64,000 bases of DNA from Flintibacter sp. KGMB00164 (GCF_008727735.1 NZ_CP044227.1:2739001-2803000), one strand, 5' to 3'; numbered from the stretch's first letter, positions 25,743 to 34,726 are shown. The notes: a model not told the origin generated them from the sequence alone. Numbers and translations are program-made.

Positions 25743-26057
25743 TCAGATTTCGGCGCCGCACTTCTTGCAGATGCGGACCTTCTTGTCACCCTCGACCTTG
25801 TGGCCGACGCGGGTGGGCTTACCACACTTGGGGCAGACCTTCTGCACCTTGCAGGCGTAGATGGGGGCCTCCTTCTGGATGATGCCGCCCTGCTCGCCCT
25901 GCTTACGGGGCTTGGTGTGGCGGGAGACCACGTTGACCTTCTCCACCACGACCTTGCCGCTCTTGGGCATAACTTCCAGGACCTTGCCCTGCTTGCCCTT
26001 GTCCTTGCCGGACAGAACGACCACCAGGTCGTCCTTGCGAATGCTCATTTTATTCAT
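25743..26057 (-). CDS. rplX: 50S ribosomal protein L24
   Basis: 104 residues with the KOW motif ([20 protein letters not shown]) and two C-terminal CxxC pairs ([11 protein letters not shown] and CKKCGAEI) typical of many Gram-positive L24 proteins. Start [10 protein letters not shown] at 26057 chosen because GGGAGGG is 8-9 bases upstream. Confidence 0.96.
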   Translation of the reverse strand: MNKMSIRKDDLVVVLSGKDKGKQGKVLEVMPKSGKVVVEKVNVVSRHTKPRKQGEQGGIIQKEAPIYACKVQKVCPKCGKPTRVGHKVEGDKKVRICKKCGAEI

Positions 26058-26072
26058 CCTAAAAACCCTCCC

Positions 26073-26441
26073 TTACAGCACTTCGGGAGCCAGGGACAGG
26101 ATCTTCATATAATCCTTGTCGCGCAGCTCGCGGGCCACTGGGCCAAAGATACGAGTGCCGCGGGGGTTCTTGTCCTCCTTGATGAGGACGGCGGCGTTGT
26201 CGTCAAACCGGACGTAGGAGCCGTCGGCGCGGCGCACGCCCCGAGCGGAACGGACGATAACGGCCTTAACGACCTCGCCCTTCTTCACGGTACCGCCGGG
26301 CTGAGCCTTCCGCACGGAAGCCACGACCACATCGCCGATGTTGCCGAACTTGCGCTTGGAACCGCCCAGCACGCGGATGGTCTTGATCTCCTTGGCGCCG
26401 GTGTTATCGGCGACTTTCAGATAGCTTTCTTCCTGAATCAT
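26073..26441 (-). CDS. rplN: 50S ribosomal protein L14
   Basis: 122 residues: [35 protein letters not shown] and the signature [20 protein letters not shown]. Contacts the 30S subunit at intersubunit bridges B5/B8. Confidence 0.97.
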   Translation of the reverse strand: MIQEESYLKVADNTGAKEIKTIRVLGGSKRKFGNIGDVVVASVRKAQPGGTVKKGEVVKAVIVRSARGVRRADGSYVRFDDNAAVLIKEDKNPRGTRIFGPVARELRDKDYMKILSLAPEVL

Positions 26442-26453
26442 GCCGGCACCTCC

Positions 26454-26714
26454 TTATTTCGCCTTCTCGATGATCTCAACCACGCGCCAGCGCTTGTCCT
26501 TGGACAGGGGACGGGTCTCCATGACACGGACACGGTCGCCGATGCCGCACTGGTTGTTCTCATCGTGAGCCTTCAGCTTATAGGTTCTCTTAACGATCTT
26601 CTTGTACAGAGGGTGGGCCACGCGGTCGGCGATGGCGACCACCACGGTCTTATCCATCTTGTCCGAAACCACCAGGCCGACTCTGGTCTTACGGGAAGAA
26701 GTTCTGTTTTCCAT
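26454..26714 (-). CDS. rpsQ: 30S ribosomal protein S17
   Basis: 86 residues, OB fold: [20 protein letters not shown] and [20 protein letters not shown], the S17 signature. Confidence 0.97.
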   Translation of the reverse strand: MENRTSSRKTRVGLVVSDKMDKTVVVAIADRVAHPLYKKIVKRTYKLKAHDENNQCGIGDRVRVMETRPLSKDKRWRVVEIIEKAK

Positions 26715-26729
26715 CTTCTATTCCTCCTA

Positions 26730-26927
26730 TTACCGGCCGGCGAGCTGCTGCTCGCGGATGATGGTCTTGACCCGGGCGATATCCTTCTTGACCTCAGCGA
26801 TGCGCACGGGGTTATCCAGCTGGTTGGTGGCGTGCTGGAGGCGCAGGTTGAACAGGTCCTTCTTCAGGTCCATCAGCTTGGTCTCCAGCTCGGCGCCGGA
26901 CATCTTGCGGATTTCATTGGCCTTCAT
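26730..26927 (-). CDS. rpmC: 50S ribosomal protein L29
   Basis: 65 residues forming a helical hairpin: [20 protein letters not shown] and KKDLFNLRLQHATNQLDNPV, with IRIAEVKKDIARVKT-like end. Its first base is the last base of the rplP stop codon, implying coupled translation. Confidence 0.96.
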   Translation of the reverse strand: MKANEIRKMSGAELETKLMDLKKDLFNLRLQHATNQLDNPVRIAEVKKDIARVKTIIREQQLAGR

Positions 26928-27358
26928 TACGCTTCACCACCCTTCTCGGTCTCTTCACGCTTTACGATCTTGCACTTGACAGGCAGCTTGTGGCTGGCCA
27001 GACGCAGAGCCTCACGAGCGACCTCCTCGGAGACGCCGGCGATCTCGAACATCACGCGGCCGGGCTTAACCACGGCCACCCAGTACTCGGGGGAACCCTT
27101 ACCGGAACCCATGCGGGTCTCGGCGGGCTTCTCGGTTACGGGCTTATCGGGGAAGATCTTGATCCAAACCTTACCACCACGCTTGGTGTGACGAGTCATG
27201 GCGATACGGGCGGCCTCGATCTGATTGCTGGTGATCCAGCTGGGCTCAGTGGCCATCAGGCCAAACTCACCGTAGCTGACGGTGTTGCCCCGGGTAGCCT
27301 TACCCTTCATGCGGCCGCGGTGAACACGGCGATACTTTACGCGCTTAGGCAGCAGCAT
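26927..27358 (-). CDS. rplP: 50S ribosomal protein L16
   Basis: 143 residues: [20 protein letters not shown] and [21 protein letters not shown]16 lines the A-site tRNA path near the peptidyl-transferase centre. Overlaps rpsC by one base (27358). Confidence 0.97.
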   Translation of the reverse strand: MLLPKRVKYRRVHRGRMKGKATRGNTVSYGEFGLMATEPSWITSNQIEAARIAMTRHTKRGGKVWIKIFPDKPVTEKPAETRMGSGKGSPEYWVAVVKPGRVMFEIAGVSEEVAREALRLASHKLPVKCKIVKREETEKGGEA

Positions 27359-28221
27359 TACTGAGCGCCTCCTTCCTTAGGAGCATTGGCCTGACCGGCG
27401 GGGCGGGGGCCACGATTGTTGTTGAAGTTGCCCTGGCCGGCGGGACGAGGACCGCGGTTGAAGCCGCCCTCGCGACGATCCCGGTTGAAGCCACCACGAC
27501 GGTCGCCGTCGCGGCGGTCGCGGCGGGGACGCTCACGGCGCTCCTGATAGGGCTTGCTGGTATCCAGGGTGCGGGGAGTGGTCCGCAGGGCCTGGGTGAG
27601 CACCTCACCCTTGTAGATCCACACCTTCACGCCGATGCGGCCGTAGGTGGTGGCAGCCTCAGCAAAGCCGTAGTCGATGTCGGCGCGCAGAGTCTGCAGG
27701 GGGATGGTGCCATCGTGATAGTGCTCGGTGCGGGCGATCTCAGCGCCGCCCAGACGGCCGGAGCAGCAGGTCTTGATGCCGCGGGCGCCGGAGCGCATCG
27801 CACGGCCCATGGCGTTCTTCATGGCGCGGCGGAAGCCGATACGCTTCTCCAGCTGCTGAGCGATGTTCTCGGCAACCAGCTGAGCGTCCATGTCGGCGTT
27901 CTTCACTTCCACGATCTTCAGGTCCACGGGCTTGCCGATCATCTTGACCAGCTTGGCCTCGATCTTCTTGATCTCCTCGCCGCCCTTACCGATGACCACG
28001 CCGGGACGGGCGCAGTGCAGGTAGATGCGGACCTTGGCGTTGTCCCGCTCGATCTCGATCTTGGGGATGCCGGCGGAGTACAGGGTCTTCTTCAGGTAGT
28101 CACGGATCTTCTTGTCCTCAACCAGCAGGTCGCCAACCAGCTCGTTCTTGGCGTACCAGCGGGAGTCCCAATCCTTGATGACACCCACGCGCAGGCCGTG
28201 GGGATTAACTTTCTGTCCCAT
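27358..28221 (-). CDS. rpsC: 30S ribosomal protein S3 with long Arg/Gly-rich tail
   Basis: 287 residues against about 215-230 in most bacteria. Residues 1-212 are a normal S3: [20 protein letters not shown], a type-II KH domain with [18 protein letters not shown], and [16 protein letters not shown]. The extra 70-odd residues are low-complexity and strongly basic, with repeats of the kind [18 protein letters not shown] and GPRPAGQ twice. Similar but variable tails exist in some Clostridia. The tail probably extends to the mRNA entry site, where S3 sits; that role is inferred. Confidence 0.97.
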   Translation of the reverse strand: MGQKVNPHGLRVGVIKDWDSRWYAKNELVGDLLVEDKKIRDYLKKTLYSAGIPKIEIERDNAKVRIYLHCARPGVVIGKGGEEIKKIEAKLVKMIGKPVDLKIVEVKNADMDAQLVAENIAQQLEKRIGFRRAMKNAMGRAMRSGARGIKTCCSGRLGGAEIARTEHYHDGTIPLQTLRADIDYGFAEAATTYGRIGVKVWIYKGEVLTQALRTTPRTLDTSKPYQERRERPRRDRRDGDRRGGFNRDRREGGFNRGPRPAGQGNFNNNRGPRPAGQANAPKEGGAQ

Positions 28222-28236
28222 ATTCTTCCTCCTCCC

Positions 28237-28569
28237 TTAGCGCTCGCTGACCACGATGGTCACGTGAGAAGTGCGCTTGTTGATGCGGAACGCACGGCCC
28301 TGAGCGCGGGGGCGGATGCGCTTAATGATGGGGCCGGGGTTGGCGTAGCAGGCGCTCACGTACAGCTTCTCGGGATCCATCTGGTGGTTGTTCTCCGCAT
28401 TGGCAGCGGCGCTCTTCAGGAGCTTGAGCACAGGCTCAGAGGCAGACTTGGGGGTCTGCATCAGGATGGCGGCGGCAGTGCCCACATCCTTACCGCGGAT
28501 CAGATCCAGAACGATCTTCACCTTCCGGGGAGAGATCCGCAGATATTTCAGATTCGCAACAGCTTCCAT
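28237..28569 (-). CDS. rplV: 50S ribosomal protein L22
   Basis: 110 residues: [20 protein letters not shown], then [20 protein letters not shown] and the C-terminal signature [20 protein letters not shown]. The extended loop lines the exit tunnel (macrolide-resistance site); nothing abnormal is visible in it. Confidence 0.97.
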   Translation of the reverse strand: MEAVANLKYLRISPRKVKIVLDLIRGKDVGTAAAILMQTPKSASEPVLKLLKSAAANAENNHQMDPEKLYVSACYANPGPIIKRIRPRAQGRAFRINKRTSHVTIVVSER

Positions 28570-28583
28570 GGTATCTCTCCTCC

Positions 28584-28856
28584 TTACTTACCGGTCTTGG
28601 AACCCGCGTGGCCCTTGAAGGTGCGGGTGGGGACGAACTCGCCCAGCTTGTGGCCGACCATATCCTCGGTCACATAGACGGGCACGTGCTTGCGGCCGTC
28701 GTGGACCGCGAAGGTGTGGCCGACGAAGGAGGGGAAGATGGTGGAGGCGCGGCTCCAAGTCTTCAGGACCTTCTTCTCGCCGGTCTGATTCATTTCGTCG
28801 ACCCGCTTCAGCAGCTCGGGGGCGCAAAAGGGGCCTTTCTTGATACTTCTGCTCAT
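28584..28856 (-). CDS. rpsS: 30S ribosomal protein S19
   Basis: 90 residues: [40 protein letters not shown] and [17 protein letters not shown], the S19 signature in the 30S head. Confidence 0.97.
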   Translation of the reverse strand: MSRSIKKGPFCAPELLKRVDEMNQTGEKKVLKTWSRASTIFPSFVGHTFAVHDGRKHVPVYVTEDMVGHKLGEFVPTRTFKGHAGSKTGK

Positions 28857-28870
28857 CTTTTACTCCCTCC

Positions 28871-29704
28871 TTACTTGTCGTTGCGGCGCTTGACGATGAA
28901 CTTATCGGTGCGGTTCTTGGTCTTGCGGGTCTTGTAACCCAGAGCGGGCTTGCCCCAGGGGGTAACAGGACCGGGACGACCAACGGGGCTCTTGCCCTCG
29001 CCGCCGCCGTGGGGGTGGTCATTGGGGTTCATGACGGAGCCACGGACGGTGGGACGCCAACCCATGTGACGCTTACGGCCGGCCTTACCGATCTGGATGT
29101 TGGCGTGATCGGTGTTGCCAACCTGGCCGATGGTGGCCTTGCAGTTCTCACGGATATAGCGCACCTCGCCGGAAGGCAGACGCACCTGAGCCATGCCGTT
29201 CTCCTTAGCCATCAGCTGAGCGGCCACGCCGGCGGCGCGAACCAGCTGAGCACCCTTGCCGGGGTACAGCTCGATGTTGTGGATCATCTCGCCCACGGGG
29301 ATGTTGGCGATGGGCAGGCAGTTGCCGGGCAGGATGTCGGAGTCAGCACCGGTCATGATGATGTGACCGGCCTTCAGGCCGTTGGGGGCCAGGATATAGC
29401 GCTTCTCGCCGTCCTCGTACTGGATCAGGGCGATGTTGGCGGAACGGTTGGGGTCGTACTGCAGGTTCAGAACAGTAGCCTTACCTTCCTTGTCGCGCTT
29501 GAAGTCGATAACACGATACTTCTGCTTGTTGCCGCCGCCGCGGTGGCGAACGGTGATGCGGCCGTAGCTGTTGCGGCCAGCGTGCTTCTTGAGGTTCTCA
29601 GTCAGGCTGCGCTCGGGCTTAGCCTTCTTGTCGATGCCCTCGAAGGCGGACACAGTCATGTGACGGCGGGAGGGCGTTGTGGGCTTAAAAGTTTTGATAG
29701 CCAT
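28871..29704 (-). CDS. rplB: 50S ribosomal protein L2
   Basis: 277 residues. The C-terminal block [20 protein letters not shown] contains the conserved His needed for peptidyl-transferase-centre assembly, and [20 protein letters not shown] is the N-terminal RNA-binding segment. Full length. Confidence 0.98.
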   Translation of the reverse strand: MAIKTFKPTTPSRRHMTVSAFEGIDKKAKPERSLTENLKKHAGRNSYGRITVRHRGGGNKQKYRVIDFKRDKEGKATVLNLQYDPNRSANIALIQYEDGEKRYILAPNGLKAGHIIMTGADSDILPGNCLPIANIPVGEMIHNIELYPGKGAQLVRAAGVAAQLMAKENGMAQVRLPSGEVRYIRENCKATIGQVGNTDHANIQIGKAGRKRHMGWRPTVRGSVMNPNDHPHGGGEGKSPVGRPGPVTPWGKPALGYKTRKTKNRTDKFIVKRRNDK

Positions 29705-29719
29705 TGTTCAATCTCCTCC

Positions 29720-30013
29720 TTACACCATGCCTTCGAAGAACTCGATGGTCTTGGAATCGGCGGTCAGAGTGACCATAGCCTTCTTCCAGCTGGGACGGCG
29801 GCCAGCGGGCCGGGCGCCCATGCGCTTCTCCTTACCCTGCATGTTCAGGGTGTTGACCTTGGCAACCTTCACGCCGAAGATCTCCTCAACCGCCTTGGCG
29901 ATCTCGATCTTGTTGGCGTTCTTGGCCACCTCGAAGGTGTAGCGCTTCATCTCGGTATCAGCCATGGACTGCTCGGTGATGATGGGGCGCTTGATGATAT
30001 CATAAGCGGTCAT
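29720..30013 (-). CDS. rplW: 50S ribosomal protein L23
   Basis: 97 residues: [20 protein letters not shown] and [17 protein letters not shown]. It lies at the tunnel exit and docks trigger factor and SRP. The ATG overlaps the rplD stop by one base. Confidence 0.96.
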   Translation of the reverse strand: MTAYDIIKRPIITEQSMADTEMKRYTFEVAKNANKIEIAKAVEEIFGVKVAKVNTLNMQGKEKRMGARPAGRRPSWKKAMVTLTADSKTIEFFEGMV

Positions 30014-30633
30014 TACGCGAACACCTCCTCGATGATGGCCAGGGCGGCCTTGTCGATGACCAGGCGCTTGGCGTTGACAATGTCGTACACGCTGAGGATC
30101 TTAGCGGTGGTGGTCACCACGCCGGGGATGTTCCGGGCGGACTTGACCACGATCTCGTTGACCTCAGGAGTGATAACCACGGACTTGCCGGCCTCAACCG
30201 CGTTGAGGAAGTTGCGCATGTCCTTGGTCTTGATGGCGTCCAGCTTCAGCTCGTCGACCACCAGGATGTCGCCGGAGGCGGCCTTGGCGGACAGAGCGGA
30301 CTTCAGAGCCAGGCGCTTCACCTTCTTATTCAGGGTGTAGCTGTAATCGCGGGGCTTGGGAGCAAACACGATACCGCCGTGAGTCCACTGGGGAGCCCGG
30401 GTGGAACCCTGACGGGCGTGGCCGGTGCCCTTCTGGCGCCAGGGCTTCTTGCCGCCGCCGGAAACCTCGGCGCGGGTCAGAGCGCTCTGGGTGCCCTGAC
30501 GGCAGTTGGCCAGGTGGTTCTTGACCACCTCGTGGACAACAGCCTGGTTGGGCTCGATGCCGAAAACAGCCTCGGAGAGCTCGATCTCGCCGACCTGCTG
30601 GCCGGCCATGTTAAACACATTCGCTTTTGCCAT
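30013..30633 (-). CDS. rplD: 50S ribosomal protein L4
   Basis: 206 residues, L4/L1e family: the long tunnel loop is [20 protein letters not shown] followed by [21 protein letters not shown]4 represses the S10 operon in Escherichia coli and could be a ligand of the structured rpsJ leader here, but that is not shown by the sequence. Confidence 0.97.
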   Translation of the reverse strand: MAKANVFNMAGQQVGEIELSEAVFGIEPNQAVVHEVVKNHLANCRQGTQSALTRAEVSGGGKKPWRQKGTGHARQGSTRAPQWTHGGIVFAPKPRDYSYTLNKKVKRLALKSALSAKAASGDILVVDELKLDAIKTKDMRNFLNAVEAGKSVVITPEVNEIVVKSARNIPGVVTTTAKILSVYDIVNAKRLVIDKAALAIIEEVFA

Positions 30634-30652
30634 GATTTACACTCTCCTTTCC

Positions 30653-31378
30653 TTACTTGTTGCGGGCGGAAGCCTTCTGGGGATTGCGGCCGGAAGCCTT
30701 CTGCGGGTTGTTGCTGATGCCGGCAGCACCCTTGGGCTCGAAGTACTTCTTCACGCTGTTGCGCAGGAACACCACGCCGCCCTTGGGGCCGGGGATGGCG
30801 CCGCGAACCGCGATGATGCCCAGCTCGGCGTCCACAGAGATGACGTCCAGGTTCATGACAGTGACCTGCTCGTTGCCCATCTGGCCGGCGCCGATCTTAC
30901 CCTTGAAGATACGGGAAGGATCGCTGTTGGCGGCCATGGCGCCGGCGTGACGATGCACAGGGCCGGTACCGTGGGTCTCCTTCAGACGAGAAGCACCGTG
31001 ACGCTTGATAACGCCCTGGTAGCCGTGGCCCTTGCTGATGCCGGTGACGTCCACGCGGTCGCCCGCGGCGAACACGTCAGCCTTCAGCTCGTCGCCGATC
31101 TCGTACTTGGAGCAGTCATCCAGACGGAACTCCTTGAGAACCTTCTTCAGCTCCTCCAGGCCGGCCTTCTTCTGATGGCCAACCTCAGGCTTGGTCAGCT
31201 TGCGCTCGGGAACGGTCTGATAACCCAGCTGAATGGCCTCATAGCCATCCTTCTCGGCGGTCTTCTTCTGCACCACGGTGCAGGGGCCGGCCTCGATCAC
31301 GGTCACAGGGACCACGTGGCCAGCTTCATCGAAGATCTGGGTCATGCCGATCTTTTTGCCGATGATCGCTTTCTCCAT
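30653..31378 (-). CDS. rplC: 50S ribosomal protein L3
   Basis: 241 residues, about 30 longer than usual. The core is standard: IGKKIGMTQIFDEAGHVVPV, GHGYQGVIKRHGASRLKETH and GPKGGVVFLRNSVKKYFEPK. The extra C-terminal tail repeats NPQKASGRNPQKASARNK, a basic duplication of the unit NPQKAS. It starts 139 bases after rpsJ, the largest gap within the S10 half of the operon. Confidence 0.97.
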   Translation of the reverse strand: MEKAIIGKKIGMTQIFDEAGHVVPVTVIEAGPCTVVQKKTAEKDGYEAIQLGYQTVPERKLTKPEVGHQKKAGLEELKKVLKEFRLDDCSKYEIGDELKADVFAAGDRVDVTGISKGHGYQGVIKRHGASRLKETHGTGPVHRHAGAMAANSDPSRIFKGKIGAGQMGNEQVTVMNLDVISVDAELGIIAVRGAIPGPKGGVVFLRNSVKKYFEPKGAAGISNNPQKASGRNPQKASARNK

Positions 31379-31517
31379 GTTGGATTTTCCTCCTATATAG
31401 GTTATTGGTTGGGCGAGTTACCCATTGGACTGGTATTGCTCGGCCAACTTGACCCGTCCGCCTCAATATGCGGCAGACAGCGGGTACACAAGGTAGTTGT
31501 TTGAGATCGCTGTGAAA

Positions 31518-31832
31518 TTACAGCTTGATCTCGATCTCCACACCAGCGGGAAGCTCCAGGCTCATCAGGGCCTCGACGGTCTTGGGGGAGGGCTTGACCA
31601 CGTCGATCAGGCGCTTGTGAGTGCGGCGCTCAAACTGCTCGCGGCTGTCCTTGTACTTGTGGACGGCGCGCAGGATGGTGACGACTTCCTTCTTGGTGGG
31701 CAGGGGGATGGGGCCGGAGACGGTAGCGCCGGTGCGCTTGGCGGTCTCCACGATCTTCTCCGCGCTCTGGTCGATGAGCTGGTGATCGTAAGCCTTCAGA
31801 CGGATGCGGATCATTTCTTTCTGAGCTGCCAT
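31518..31832 (-). CDS. rpsJ: 30S ribosomal protein S10
   Basis: 104 residues, first gene of the superoperon: [40 protein letters not shown] and [21 protein letters not shown]10 also serves as NusE in antitermination. Start ATG 31832 follows AAGGAGGAAACAACCC. Confidence 0.97.
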   Translation of the reverse strand: MAAQKEMIRIRLKAYDHQLIDQSAEKIVETAKRTGATVSGPIPLPTKKEVVTILRAVHKYKDSREQFERRTHKRLIDVVKPSPKTVEALMSLELPAGVEIEIKL

Positions 31833-31929
31833 GGGTTGTTTCCTCCTTAATACATACGAAGTGAATTCCTTGTCCCTCGCTTCGTACGGTGAAGTTCCTG
31901 TCCACGTTCTCGTGCGTATCACTCCGTGG

Positions 31930-32097
31930 CATGAAAGAAACCGGCGTGCAAGCAGGCCGGTTCCACCCAGCTACAGCGATATACGCTGTGCCCAGGTCCT
32001 TCAGCCGCCCGATTCTAGCTCGGACATACTCCGTGGAAGTTACCTCATTTCTGAGCAATCTCCCACATCATCGCAGTTGCCCCCTTAACAGGGACTC
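31930..32097 (-). promoter_or_regulatory. T-box-like attenuator leader of the S10 operon
   Basis: Reading leftwards from the promoter, the transcript has an early stem (GTGGGAG / CTTCCAC enclosing CTCA-GAAA-TGAG), a perfect hairpin ACAGCG-TATAT-CGCTGT (about 31973-31989), then GGGTGGAACCGGC, which contains the T-box core UGGNACC. That core forms one arm of a terminator GGAACCGGC...GCCGGTTTC followed by TTTC (about 31935-31964). This is the arrangement of a T-box riboswitch. The stem I hallmarks are not clear, so a ribosomal-protein-binding attenuator is the alternative. Confidence 0.5.
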
Positions 32098-32101
32098 CAG
32101 T

Positions 32102-32131
32102 ATGATACATCAACACCCCCGTGTGTGTCAA
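32102..32131 (-). promoter_or_regulatory. Promoter of the ribosomal superoperon
   Basis: Minus strand TTGACA (32126-32131), 18-base spacer, TATCAT (32102-32107). It implies a leader of about 265 bases before rpsJ. Confidence 0.7.
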
Positions 32132-32210
32132 GGTGTTTTTTCAAAAAATTTTGCCCGTTTTCACGGAGTTTCTCTGGTTTGCTTTGGTGATGTTTGATAG
32201 GGGCAACCTT

Positions 32211-32770
32211 GTTCCTTTTTGCTTGCCCAAAAAGGAACCAAAAAGGCCCCAGGGGTGTGGCTCCGACGAACGCCTCGCCATAGGCGGGCGTTCATAGTCA
32301 CCACACCCCCTGGACCCCCGATTACGGGGGACGCCCTCCAGGAAAACCTTCATGCCCTCCCGGCGGGCAAAGACATGATCGCTGGTTCTTCTTGCCTCGG
32401 GGGCACAGGCCCCTACCCGGTTTAAAATTGAAAGTACCTGTGTTGTACGAACACCGCCTACTCAGGCAAAACCGTGGCAGCTGAGCAATCATCGATGACG
32501 GCCGCACCAAACAGGTAGGGACGCACCAGGCGGTGTACGTTAGAATGGAAACGCTTTTAAATTTTGATGGCATAAGGGCCTAAGGTCCGAGTGTAGTAAG
32601 GCGCAGGGTCAAAGCTTAGGCCGCCGGAAGTAACCAAAAAACCAAAGGGACACGCTCCCGTAAGCGGGGGTCTGGGGGCAATGACTGTGAGCGCCGCCGC
32701 AGGCAAGGCGCTCACCGGAAGCGGCCCCCAGTCACTCTTTGGTTCCTTTCTGGTGACTCAGAAAGGAACC
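32211..32770 (+). repeat. Dispersed structured intergenic element, copy A
   Basis: This 560-bp element is bounded by perfect hairpins: GTTCCTTTTT / AAAAAGGAAC (32211-32238) and GGTTCCTTTC / GAAAGGAACC (32741-32770). It aligns along its length with the reverse complement of 53279-53894. Shared blocks include a hairpin GAACGCC / GGCGTTC (32268-32293), CCCCTGGACCCCCGATTACG, TGCCTCGGGGGCACAGGCCC, and a long-range pair ACACCGCCT (32451-32459) with AGGCGGTGT (32528-32536). No intact ORF is shared: an 83-codon minus-strand frame (32322-32573) is frame-broken in the other copy. No transposase or target duplication is recognisable. Confidence 0.8.
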
Positions 32771-32803
32771 CGCGCCGCAGGGCGGAATCTATATATAATA
32801 AAG

Positions 32804-32832
32804 GTGGGAGCGACCTAAGCAGTCACTCCCAC
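32804..32832 (-). terminator. Candidate terminator beyond the EIIC-like gene
   Basis: GTGGGAG (32804-32810) and CTCCCAC (32826-32832) form a stem; on the minus strand CTTTATTATATA follows. It lies about 85 bases past the stop, after a short repeat copy. Confidence 0.45.
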
Positions 32833-32855
32833 GAAAGTCTCTCTTACGGGCGCAG

Positions 32856-32914
32856 AAGGGAAACGAAGTTTCCCACAAAGTTCTTTTGCCTACTTTTCTT
32901 TCAAGAAAAGTAGG
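32856..32914 (-). repeat. Short dispersed hairpin repeat, copy 3 (inverted)
   Basis: On the minus strand CCTACTTTTC-TTGAAA-GAAAAGTAGG is followed by CAAAAGAACTTTGTGGGAAA and the hairpin GGGAAACTTCGTTTCCC. It is the best match to 10088-10160. It abuts the 3' end of the EIIC-like gene. Confidence 0.7.
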
Positions 32915-34021
32915 TCAAGAAAGCGCAAGGTCGCCTTCTTTGATCCAGCCAATCTTGCGGAAGAAGATGCCGAAGGCCCAGCACAGGACAGCAGGCAGAA
33001 TAAAGGAGATCAGAATCAGCCCCGCCCAGTCAAAGGCCGTGGGCGCAATGGCAACCGCGCCGTTGGCCAGGGCCTGCTCGCTGGGAGCCACCCAGCCCGT
33101 CCAGACGCCCAGCTGTCCGCACAGGCCGCAGGTGCCCATACCCGAGTTGATGGGCGCGCCGTTCATCTCCAATTTAAACAGACAGGTGGCAATAGGCCCG
33201 GTGATGGCGGAGGTGAGGATGGCAGGCAGCCAGATCTTCGGGTTCTTCACAATGTTGGGCATCTGGAGCATGGAGGTGCCGATGCCCTGGCTGACCAGGC
33301 CGCCCCAGCCATTCTCTTTAAAGGAGAGCACCGCAAAGCCCACCATGTTGGCACAGCATCCAGCCACCGCGGCGCCTCCCGCCAGGCCAGTGAGGGTGAG
33401 GGCGGCACAGATAGCCGCCGAGGAGATGGGCAGAGTGAGGGCAATGCCCACCAGAACAGACACCAGCATCCCCATCCAGAAGGGCTGAAGCTTGGTGGTC
33501 TGCATAATGAGCTGTCCAAAGGCACTGGCCGCCCCACCGATGGGGGGCGCGATGATCCAGGCCGCTCCGATGCCAACAAGGATAGTAACGATGGGCGTGA
33601 CCAGAATGTCGATCTTGGTCTCCTTGCTCACCGCCTTGCCAAATTCCGCGGCAATGATGGCCACAAACAGGACGGCCAGCGGCCCTCCTGCCCCACCCAG
33701 GGCGTTGCAGGCGTAGCCCACCGTCACAAGGGAAAAGAGCACCATGGGCGGCGCCTGGAGGGCGTAGCCGATGGCCACCGCCATGGCCGAGCCGCTCATA
33801 AAGGAGCACAGCCCACCCACGGTGTAGCCCACGTCATTGATGGTAATGATCTGGGCGGTAAGAAAGGGGATGCCGAACTGGGTCCCCAGGGTGTTGAGGA
33901 TGGTACCGATCAGCAGCGAGCAGAACAGGCCCTGGGCCATGGCGCCCAGAGCGTCGATGCCGTAGCGCTTGGCGGAGATAACAATGTTCTTCCGCTTCAT
34001 AAATTCCTGTAAGCGTCCCAT
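32915..34021 (-). CDS. PTS EIIC-like membrane transporter (PTS_EIIC_2 type)
   Basis: A 368-residue, Ala/Gly-rich membrane protein with about ten hydrophobic segments. Motifs such as FGIPFLTAQIITINDVGYTV, ALGGAGGPLAVLFVAIIAAE and NSGMGTCGLCGQLGVWTGW are typical of the standalone PTS EIIC-like family, which lacks EIIA/EIIB domains; none is encoded nearby. The substrate is unknown. The promoter carries a near-perfect palindrome also found at niaR, so a role in niacin or a related vitamin uptake is an inference worth testing. ATG 34021 chosen for GGGAGAG 7 bases upstream. Confidence 0.75.
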   Translation of the reverse strand: MGRLQEFMKRKNIVISAKRYGIDALGAMAQGLFCSLLIGTILNTLGTQFGIPFLTAQIITINDVGYTVGGLCSFMSGSAMAVAIGYALQAPPMVLFSLVTVGYACNALGGAGGPLAVLFVAIIAAEFGKAVSKETKIDILVTPIVTILVGIGAAWIIAPPIGGAASAFGQLIMQTTKLQPFWMGMLVSVLVGIALTLPISSAAICAALTLTGLAGGAAVAGCCANMVGFAVLSFKENGWGGLVSQGIGTSMLQMPNIVKNPKIWLPAILTSAITGPIATCLFKLEMNGAPINSGMGTCGLCGQLGVWTGWVAPSEQALANGAVAIAPTAFDWAGLILISFILPAVLCWAFGIFFRKIGWIKEGDLALS

Positions 34022-34043
34022 AGAATTCTCTCCCAAACAAAAT

Positions 34044-34105
34044 GTGGTATATAGGTGTCAAGACACGTGTATACCACATTGTACCGGATATTTCCGGTTT
34101 GTCAA
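34044..34105 (-). promoter_or_regulatory. Promoter and candidate NiaR operator of the EIIC-like gene
   Basis: Minus strand TTGACA (34100-34105), 16-base spacer, TACAAT (34078-34083). Immediately downstream, 34044-34077 is a 34-base inverted repeat with arms GTGGTATACACGTGTC and GACACCTATATACCAC around TT (three mismatched positions). Its core GTGTC-TT-GACAC resembles published NiaR sites rich in TGTC/GACA. A bound dimer would block the start of transcription. Confidence 0.7.
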
Positions 34106-34114
34106 CCTATTTCT

Positions 34115-34630
34115 TTATTCCCCCGGGTAGAGAAATCCCTCTGCCTTCAATCCAGCCAGCACCCGGCGGTAGCTGTCCTCGTCAGGACAGCGCAGGGTGT
34201 GAAGGTGGACTCCCCCGGTGAGATCGGACAACGGCTTGGCCTTCCGCTGAGAAACCAGACGGACAAACTCCTGCACATCATACCGGGAAGCCAGACGCAG
34301 CTGTCCCGTAAGCTGGCCGTACACCGGGTGTTCCACCACCACATCCATCACCTGGCAGCCCTGATCCACCATGATCTCCAGCTCCCGGGCCATGGCCTCC
34401 CCCGGATGGACGCAGGCCACGGTGCGCACCAGCCCGGTGGTCTCCTTGGGCAGCACGTAACCCCGCGGGGTGGCAGCAATGTCCAGTCCTGCCGCCCGCA
34501 GCAGGGCCACGTCCCCCACAATGATCTGGCGGCTGACGGAGAATTCCCGGGCCAGGGCGGCAGCACTCACCGGCGCTTTGGCCTCCTCTAAAATATGTGT
34601 GATTGTCTTTCTTCTGTGTGCAGCGTCCAT
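34115..34630 (-). CDS. niaR: Niacin-responsive repressor NiaR (HTH-3H)
   Basis: 171 residues. The N-terminal winged HTH_11 domain (about 5-60, SAAALAREFSVSRQIIVGDV) is followed by a 3H domain. The three histidine elements are VHPGE (His75), VEHPVYGQL (His101) and GGVHLHTL (His142/144), the nickel- and nicotinate-linked features of this family. NiaR represses NAD-precursor uptake and synthesis genes when niacin is plentiful. GGAGGTG precedes ATG 34630. Its own promoter holds a half-matching operator, suggesting autoregulation, and it sits next to the EIIC-like transporter. Confidence 0.93.
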   Translation of the reverse strand: MDAAHRRKTITHILEEAKAPVSAAALAREFSVSRQIIVGDVALLRAAGLDIAATPRGYVLPKETTGLVRTVACVHPGEAMARELEIMVDQGCQVMDVVVEHPVYGQLTGQLRLASRYDVQEFVRLVSQRKAKPLSDLTGGVHLHTLRCPDEDSYRRVLAGLKAEGFLYPGE

Positions 34631-34654
34631 GGCCGCACCTCCTGTCTGTTTGGT

Positions 34655-34695
34655 TGTCATGACAGGAGTGTACCACATCCCATCTGCGCGGGCAA
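34655..34695 (-). promoter_or_regulatory. niaR promoter with candidate NiaR operator
   Basis: Minus strand TTGCCC (34690-34695), 17-base spacer, TACACT (34667-34672). GTGGTACACTCCTGTC then ATGACA (34655-34676) shares the order GTGGTAnAC...TGTC.TGACA with the operator at 34044-34077. Confidence 0.6.
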
Positions 34696-34697
34696 GG

Positions 34698-34726
34698 TTG
34701 ACTTTCCCGCTTTCTTCCTTTAAAGT
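34698..34726 (+). promoter_or_regulatory. Promoter of the lipoprotein gene
   Basis: TTGACT (34698-34703), 17-base spacer, TAAAGT (34721-34726), divergent from niaR with the two -35 boxes nearly touching. Confidence 0.5.

Noticed and set aside
32322-32573. 83-codon frame inside element A and 65-108-codon frames inside element B
   Set aside because: The matching peptides are split over two frames in copy B, and none has a ribosome-binding site, so structure rather than protein seems conserved.
32915-34021. Calling the EIIC-like gene a sugar PTS permease
   Set aside because: No EIIA, EIIB or sugar-metabolism gene is nearby, and the operator context points to NiaR, so the substrate is left open.
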